Source: Chitinophaga pinensis
Lineage (GTDB): Bacteria; Bacteroidota; Bacteroidia; Chitinophagales; Chitinophagaceae
Assembly: GCA_943331145.2 (NCBI GenBank)
Contig: CALQKL020000062.1
Span: forward strand, 1-10,051
Length of the DNA stretch: 10,051 nucleotides
Direction of reading: 5' to 3'
The notes beneath the pieces are model-generated. The model was not told the origin of the DNA. It was given only the letters and a program-made list of their open reading frames with translations, and made no database searches. Position numbers and translations under genes: made by a program. Within the stretch, counting starts at the first letter, position 1, and each line of letters begins with the position of its first letter. Below are positions 5,969 through 10,051 of this stretch, piece by piece.

Positions 5969-6904
5969 TTATTGAGGATTTGTTTGTTTCAACTTGGTGT
6001 CGTCAATAGTTCCTTTAGCATCTCTTATGGGCATTGGTGTAGGGGCTTTTCCTTCCGGGATTATTTGGTCAAATATTTTTGGTACTAAAACCCATCTACC
6101 ACCTTTCCATTTTAAACCATCATAATCCCCATCTCCAATCATCGTCCAAGCTTTTGCAGGTTCATTGCTTTCAGAAATCATATGTTCCATTACAATCATG
6201 TTCATTTCAACATCAAAATTTAATTTTGGACTCGCATCTTTTTTGTATTCCATGATATAACGGGCAGGATAATGTGGTTTTATTTCATCATTTGGAATTA
6301 AGAAATAGCCACCTCCAAAAATTGGTGAACCATCTTTGAAATGCAATACTTCAATGATTTTTTTAGTGCTACGTATGTTGTTTTCATCATAACCAATCAG
6401 GGTATAATATTTTTCTTTTTTATAAACTTTTTCAATCAATTTATAATAGATAGCGCCTACCCATGCTAGGTTTGATGTAATGGTGTCTGCTATATTTTCG
6501 ATAACATCCGATCTGTCGATTAAAGGGAATAATTTCAACGATCCGTCTGCAGTATTCATTTGTATGGCACCATGTTGACGAACATTATTTTCGTCAATCA
6601 CCAATTGCCAAGTAAATATCCTAAAACTGCTATCAGGTGCGTATATTCTAGAAATGGTAATTAATGAATCAAAAGGGTAGTAGAAAGATTTTTTTGTTTT
6701 TAATAATTTAACCCAATTTTTTACGAAAATGCTGTCAGAAATTATTCGATTATTTGCTTCTGTACCCTGAATGATTTCTACTGCATGTGGAGTTAATTCT
6801 TGCTCTCCTGATTTAAGCAAATCTAAATTTAAATTGGATATTTGCTGGGCATTAACATTAGAAATATTAAATACAATCAGCAAAATAAATAGCGTCTTCT
6901 TCAT
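5969..6904 (-). CDS. Secreted protein of unknown function (311 residues)
   Basis: The protein starts with a clear Sec signal peptide (MKKTLFILLIVFNISNVNA, cut after residue 19 before QQ), with no lipobox, so it is exported to the periplasm or outside. The mature part has no membrane segment or catalytic motif I can name. It is rich in aromatic and beta-type segments such as FYYPFDSLITISRIYAPD, IFTWQLVIDENNVRQHG, YYTLIGYDENN and DGDYDGLKWKGGRWVLVP. The last 25-30 residues are Pro/Thr/Lys-rich and look disordered. The sequence feels like a conserved Bacteroidota hypothetical, but I cannot assign a role. It starts 60 bp after the gmhB stop on the same strand with no visible terminator between them, so it may be read through from the heptose operon. 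An in-frame TGA directly before the ATG fixes the start. Confidence 0.85.
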   Translation of the reverse strand: MKKTLFILLIVFNISNVNAQQISNLNLDLLKSGEQELTPHAVEIIQGTEANNRIISDSIFVKNWVKLLKTKKSFYYPFDSLITISRIYAPDSSFRIFTWQLVIDENNVRQHGAIQMNTADGSLKLFPLIDRSDVIENIADTITSNLAWVGAIYYKLIEKVYKKEKYYTLIGYDENNIRSTKKIIEVLHFKDGSPIFGGGYFLIPNDEIKPHYPARYIMEYKKDASPKLNFDVEMNMIVMEHMISESNEPAKAWTMIGDGDYDGLKWKGGRWVLVPKIFDQIIPEGKAPTPMPIRDAKGTIDDTKLKQTNPQ

Positions 6905-6964
6905 TCATTAAAAATAAGAAACTATTATTAATCGAGGAATAGATAAAAATATAGAAAACGAATT

Positions 6965-7534
6965 TTAACGATTAAGTTGTTGAATCAATTGATTTGAAAA
7001 TTCAATTAAGGTTGATGAATAAATATCAATTCTATGGTCATCTACTGGTACTTCTGGTTTTGTAGTTGGGAGGAAAACCGTTATGGCACCTATGTTTCGA
7101 CCAAATTCCATATCGCTCAAAGTATTGCCAACCATAATTGATTTTTTGAAATCGATATTTGGGAAGTCGGCTTTTGCTTTTAAACCCATACCTGGATTTG
7201 GTTTCCTATATGGACTGTTTTCATCTAAATCAGGACAGAAATAAATCGCATCTATTTTTCCACCTGCATTTTCAATGGCCATTTTCATGTTGTCGTGAAT
7301 AATAGTAAGGTCTTCGATTTTTGTCATTCCTTTACCAACACCTTTTTGATTGGTTACAACAATGATTCTAGAAAATACTGGAGAAAAAGATTTTATTGCA
7401 TCGAGTACACCATCTAAAAAAACAAATTCATCCCAAGTATGAATATAATCCTTATACTTTTCATGATTGATAACACCATCTCTATCTAAAAAAAGGGTCC
7501 AGGTTTTATCAATGTTTTGTAATTGTGTAAGCAT
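6965..7534 (-). CDS. gmhB: D-glycero-D-manno-heptose 1,7-bisphosphate 7-phosphatase-like HAD enzyme (GmhB)
   Basis: This HAD-superfamily IIIA phosphatase is expected to remove the 7-phosphate from heptose 1,7-bisphosphate, leaving heptose 1-phosphate for HddC. Motif I is FLDRDGVIN with the nucleophile Asp17 and acid Asp19. Motif II is VVTNQKGVGKG with Thr61. Lys111 sits in YRKPNPGM, and motif IV is VGNTLSDMEFG (135-145). Two things are odd. The zinc-binding Cys-x-His and Cys-x-Cys residues of classical GmhB and HisB-N are absent: only Cys100 remains in FCPDLDENSPYRKP. Also, the first motif IV acid, normally Asp and Mg-binding, is Asn137, leaving Asp141. Length (189 residues) is normal. It is fourth in the hddA operon, 38 bp after hddC, which supports the substrate assignment. 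A generic sugar-phosphate HAD phosphatase is the alternative. Confidence 0.85.
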   Translation of the reverse strand: MLTQLQNIDKTWTLFLDRDGVINHEKYKDYIHTWDEFVFLDGVLDAIKSFSPVFSRIIVVTNQKGVGKGMTKIEDLTIIHDNMKMAIENAGGKIDAIYFCPDLDENSPYRKPNPGMGLKAKADFPNIDFKKSIMVGNTLSDMEFGRNIGAITVFLPTTKPEVPVDDHRIDIYSSTLIEFSNQLIQQLNR

Positions 7535-7572
7535 TATTTTATTAAGAAAGCAATTGTTTGTGTATAAATGAT

Positions 7573-8283
7573 TTATTTGTTTCCGAGTTCTCGCCCAGCT
7601 TTTTCAAAATCTTCTGGAATGCCAATGTCGATGAAATAGCCATCAAATAAGCATCCTGTCATTTTTAATTCGTTGAAATATTTTTCTAGATAATCTTTTT
7701 CAAAAGAAAAAATGGTTGGGAAAGAGATAGATTTAAAAGAAGCAACATTTAGTGCATATACGCCACCATTTATATTTCCAGTTTCGTATTGTTTTTTTTC
7801 TTTGAAACTGGTAATATTATTATTAAGGTCTGTTTCCACTACACCATATCTATCAAAATGATGCATGGTTTTCAATGATAAAGTGCAATCTGATTTACTT
7901 TTAATGTGCAAATGAAGCAATGCTTGAATGTCCACATTAAACATGGTATCGCCATTTAGAATAATTACATTTTCTTCAGTAGCAGAATCGCAAGCCAATC
8001 GAATGGCACCGCCTGTACCTAATGGCTCGCTTTCTAACGCAATTTGATATTGAATTTGCGGGTAATTGTTTTTAATAAAATCTTCAATGACCTCATGCAT
8101 ATAACCTAAAGAAAAAATAAATTTAGTTACTTGTTGTGCCAACAAATAATCAAGTAGAAATGCCAAAAAAGGTTTGCCTGCAACAGGTGCCATGCATTTG
8201 GGTAAATCAGGAACGGCTGATCTTAATCGAGTACCTAATCCTCCAGCTAAAATAATACACTCAGTTTGATTGATTGTTTGCAT
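7573..8283 (-). CDS. hddC: D-glycero-alpha-D-manno-heptose 1-phosphate guanylyltransferase-like (HddC)
   Basis: This nucleotidyltransferase of the sugar-phosphate NTP-transferase (Rossmann) class is predicted to convert heptose 1-phosphate and GTP to GDP-heptose. The N-terminal loop AGGLGTRLRS (13-22) followed by DLPKCMAPVAGKPFL (26-40, with Lys29) binds the triphosphate. EPLGTGGAI (86-94) contacts the base and sugar, and NGDT (110-113) supplies the metal-binding Asp112. GGVYALN and FIDIGIPEDF complete the fold. Its 236 residues fit the short HddC/RmlA-like group, with no hexapeptide-repeat acyltransferase tail. It starts 4 bp after the gmhA stop, so it is cotranscribed and probably translationally coupled. 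The nucleotide (GTP rather than ATP or CTP) is inferred from the HddA partner, not from residues. Confidence 0.88.
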   Translation of the reverse strand: MQTINQTECIILAGGLGTRLRSAVPDLPKCMAPVAGKPFLAFLLDYLLAQQVTKFIFSLGYMHEVIEDFIKNNYPQIQYQIALESEPLGTGGAIRLACDSATEENVIILNGDTMFNVDIQALLHLHIKSKSDCTLSLKTMHHFDRYGVVETDLNNNITSFKEKKQYETGNINGGVYALNVASFKSISFPTIFSFEKDYLEKYFNELKMTGCLFDGYFIDIGIPEDFEKAGRELGNK

Positions 8284-8287
8284 AAGA

Positions 8288-8872
8288 TTAACCTACAGTA
8301 TTGAAATAACTTTCTTCAACCAATTGACAAATGATGTGCCCAAGTAAAATATGGCTTTCTTGAATTCGTGGTGTATCTGTTGATGGAACGTTAAGTAAAT
8401 AATCACTAAGCTCTTTCATTTTTCCACCAGTTTCGCCAGTTAAGCCAACGGTTATCATTCCTTTTTCTTTAGCCATTTCAAAAGCTTTAACGATGTTAGT
8501 ACTATTGCCTGAAGTGCTTAATCCTACTAGTATATCGCCAGGTTTTCCAATGCCTTTAATTATTCTTGAGTAAACAACATCGTAGCTGTAATCGTTAGCA
8601 ACAGCTGTTAAATAAGAAGTGTTTACATGCAAAGCTTCTGCAGGTAATGCATCTCTATCGGTATAAAAACGGCCACTAAATTCGGCTGCTAAATGTTGTG
8701 CATCAGCGGCACTACCGCCGTTTCCACAAAACAACACTTTGTTGCCATTTTTAAAAGCATCAACAATTTTATCCGAACATGCAGCAACAATTTCAATCAT
8801 TGAATCATTGCTTAAAATATTTGCTTTTACATCAATTGAAGATTGTATGATGTTTTTAATTTTATTATTCAT
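8288..8872 (-). CDS. gmhA: D-sedoheptulose 7-phosphate isomerase GmhA
   Basis: This SIS-domain enzyme converts D-sedoheptulose 7-phosphate to D-glycero-D-manno-heptopyranose 7-phosphate, the first committed step of activated-heptose synthesis. The phosphate-binding loop CGNGGSAADAQHLAAEF (49-65) is a textbook GmhA motif. A second SIS block is LSTSGNSTNIVKA (118-130), and the C-terminal RIQESHILLGHIIC follows at 169-182. His60, Glu64, Gln171 and His179 fall where the metal and catalytic residues of E. coli GmhA lie (61, 65, 172 and 180), so the active site looks intact. The length of 194 residues is normal. It lies 18 bp after hddA and 4 bp before hddC. DiaA-like SIS proteins are similar, but the neighbours and residue set favour GmhA. 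Confidence 0.95.
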   Translation of the reverse strand: MNNKIKNIIQSSIDVKANILSNDSMIEIVAACSDKIVDAFKNGNKVLFCGNGGSAADAQHLAAEFSGRFYTDRDALPAEALHVNTSYLTAVANDYSYDVVYSRIIKGIGKPGDILVGLSTSGNSTNIVKAFEMAKEKGMITVGLTGETGGKMKELSDYLLNVPSTDTPRIQESHILLGHIICQLVEESYFNTVG

Positions 8873-8890
8873 TTTTTAGTTTTTATACGA

Positions 8891-9913
8891 TTAAACAGTC
8901 CAGGTTTTTAACCCATCATTTGTGAAAGAATAGTTTTTGATTTCGCCGCCAAATTTTAAAAGGCTTTCTATTACAGCATATCTATGATTCCCAGGGCAAT
9001 AAAAAATCATGAATCCACCACCACCTGCACCACTAATTTTCCCACCAGTAGCACCTGCAAGTTTAGCTGCATCATAAATTTCTTCGATTGAGCTGTTGCT
9101 GATATTATCAGCCATTTTCCTTTTTTGTTGAAATCCAAAATCAAGAATTTCGCCAAATTGTGAAAGTTTTCCTTTTAATAAGGCCTCTTTCATCATTTTA
9201 GCTTGCTCTTTTAATTGATGCATGGCTTCAATGCTTTTTTCATTTTTGTTATTTACATTTTTCACCTGCTCATTAATAATTTTTGCACTTTCTCTTGAAG
9301 TAGCTGTGAAATACAATACCAGATTGTTTTCCAACTCATTCATGTATTCAGGTCTGATGCGTAGTGGGTTTACAATTACCTTATCTTGCTCATAAAACTC
9401 CATAAAGTTCACGCCACCAAAGGTTGCAGCATATTGGTCTTGTTTGCCTCCAGCTAACTTCAAATCATTACGTTCAATTTGATAAGCCAAATGTGCAATA
9501 TCGTAATCGCCCAAAGGCAGTTTTAACATTTCTACAAAAGCACCTAAAATGGCTACAACAAGGGTAGAAGAGGTGCCCAAACCAGAGCCAGCTGGCGCAT
9601 CTACAAAAGTGGAAATACGCATGCCTTTTAATGAAAATGGGAAATCTCTAGCAATGCGATTATAAACCCCTTTTAGTAAATCCAATGTACCATCAATGGG
9701 TAGCTCGTTTCTCAACTCAAGTGTTTGCTTTTCTTTTCTATCTAATGCTTCTACAATTATTTTAGGCTCATCTATTATCTCAATGCTTGCATAAGCAGAT
9801 AAAGAAATAGTGGTGTTTAAAATAGCTCCACCATATAAATCGCTGTACGGACTAACATCCGTTCCGCCACCAGCCAATCCAATTCTTAACGGCGCTTTAC
9901 TTCTATAAATCAT
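8891..9913 (-). CDS. hddA: D-glycero-alpha-D-manno-heptose 7-phosphate kinase HddA (GHMP kinase)
   Basis: HddA phosphorylates C1 of heptose 7-phosphate from ATP, giving the alpha-1,7-bisphosphate that distinguishes the GDP-heptose route from the beta/ADP route run by HldE. The three GHMP blocks are visible: KAPLRIGLAGGGTD (6-19), the ATP-binding PAGSGLGTSSTL (107-118) and the glycine-rich GATGGKISGAGGGG (287-300). LAGGKQDQYAATFGG (153-167) carries the likely catalytic Asp159. The 340-residue length is typical. No signal peptide is present, so it is cytosolic. It is the first gene of the operon, with a -7 box about 50 bp upstream. Related fucose or mannose kinases of the GHMP class are the alternative, but gmhA, hddC and gmhB next to it settle the pathway. 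Confidence 0.92.
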   Translation of the reverse strand: MIYRSKAPLRIGLAGGGTDVSPYSDLYGGAILNTTISLSAYASIEIIDEPKIIVEALDRKEKQTLELRNELPIDGTLDLLKGVYNRIARDFPFSLKGMRISTFVDAPAGSGLGTSSTLVVAILGAFVEMLKLPLGDYDIAHLAYQIERNDLKLAGGKQDQYAATFGGVNFMEFYEQDKVIVNPLRIRPEYMNELENNLVLYFTATSRESAKIINEQVKNVNNKNEKSIEAMHQLKEQAKMMKEALLKGKLSQFGEILDFGFQQKRKMADNISNSSIEEIYDAAKLAGATGGKISGAGGGGFMIFYCPGNHRYAVIESLLKFGGEIKNYSFTNDGLKTWTV

Positions 9914-9960
9914 AATGGCAACAAGTTATTAAATTAAACTTCAAGTTGAAAACAATTCCA

Positions 9961-9968
9961 CAAAAATA
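9961..9968 (-). promoter_or_regulatory. Candidate -7 element of the hddA operon
   Basis: Minus-strand TATTTTTG matches TAnnTTTG and lies 47 bp before the hddA ATG. No TTTG stands at 19 bp spacing; the -33 region would fall inside the terminator stem at 9978-10010. If it works, it drives the whole hddA-gmhA-hddC-gmhB run, and possibly the 311-residue gene. Confidence 0.35.
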
Positions 9969-9977
9969 ATCCAAAAT

Positions 9978-10010
9978 AAAAAAGCCGAATCATTACAATT
10001 CGGCTTTTTT
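9978..10010 (-). terminator. Intrinsic terminator, symmetrical and probably bidirectional
   Basis: A perfect 13-bp inverted repeat pairs 9978-9990 with 9998-10010 around a 7-nt loop (cattaca). The core GCCGAAT/ATTCGGC is flanked by six A on one side and six T on the other, so a U-tract follows the hairpin on either strand. It lies 20 bp after the stop of the minus-strand gene at the right edge and is best read as that gene's terminator, insulating the hddA operon. Confidence 0.85.
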
Positions 10011-10030
10011 AAGAATAGTATTATAAATTA

Positions 10031-10051
10031 TTAGTCAAAATTTACTGTAGC
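10031..10051 (-). CDS. C-terminal end of an unidentified gene
   Basis: On the minus strand the last bases read Ala-Thr-Val-Asn-Phe-Asp followed by TAA (10031-10033). The terminator comes 20 bp later, as expected after a real gene end. Six residues allow no family assignment. The frame is inferred from the stop and the terminator placement only. Confidence 0.4.
   Translation of the reverse strand, partial: ATVNFD

Overview
This is an AT-rich, gene-dense chromosomal window, most likely from the Bacteroidota. Three things point there. Several intergenic regions carry TAnnTTTG boxes, the -7 promoter element of that phylum, and one has a matching TTTG 19 bp upstream. Signal peptides end in Ala followed by Gln. 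Gene starts lack Shine-Dalgarno sequences. A futalosine-pathway gene (mqnE) fits a Chitinophagales- or Cytophagales-like member better than a flavobacterium, but this placement is inference. I saw no mobile element, CRISPR array, tRNA or rRNA.

Left part (1-3161): the 5' end of a secreted-protein gene runs off the left edge. Next is msrA (methionine sulfoxide reductase A, minus strand), divergent from a mutS2-type gene (plus strand). The 178-bp spacer between them holds a good msrA promoter, a -7 box for mutS2 and a tandem array of the heptamer AAAAAAT bounded by an 18-bp direct repeat. The MutS2 protein ends after a KOW-like region and has no Smr nuclease domain.

Middle part (3165-6904): a small 86-residue protein gene lies directly downstream of mqnE (aminofutalosine synthase, menaquinone synthesis), both on the minus strand. 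A NupG-type nucleoside/H+ symporter gene diverges from mqnE. It converges on a gene for a 311-residue secreted protein of unknown function. Both convergent junctions (mutS2 with the 86-residue gene, and nupG with the 311-residue gene) leave only 3 bp between stop codons.

Right part (6965-9968): a minus-strand operon hddA-gmhA-hddC-gmhB encodes a complete route from sedoheptulose 7-phosphate to a nucleotide-activated D-glycero-D-manno-heptose, by family precedent the GDP-alpha form used for surface glycans or glycoproteins. GmhA isomerises, HddA phosphorylates C1, GmhB removes the 7-phosphate and HddC attaches the nucleotide. The 311-residue secreted protein follows gmhB on the same strand and may be cotranscribed. 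A strong stem-loop terminator at 9978-10010 separates the operon from the last codons of another minus-strand gene at the right edge.

The window looks like ordinary core genome. I found no clearly new system. The points most worth a second look are the heptamer array between two divergent promoters, the Smr-less MutS2, and the GmhB that lacks the zinc-site residues and has Asn where an Mg-binding Asp is expected.
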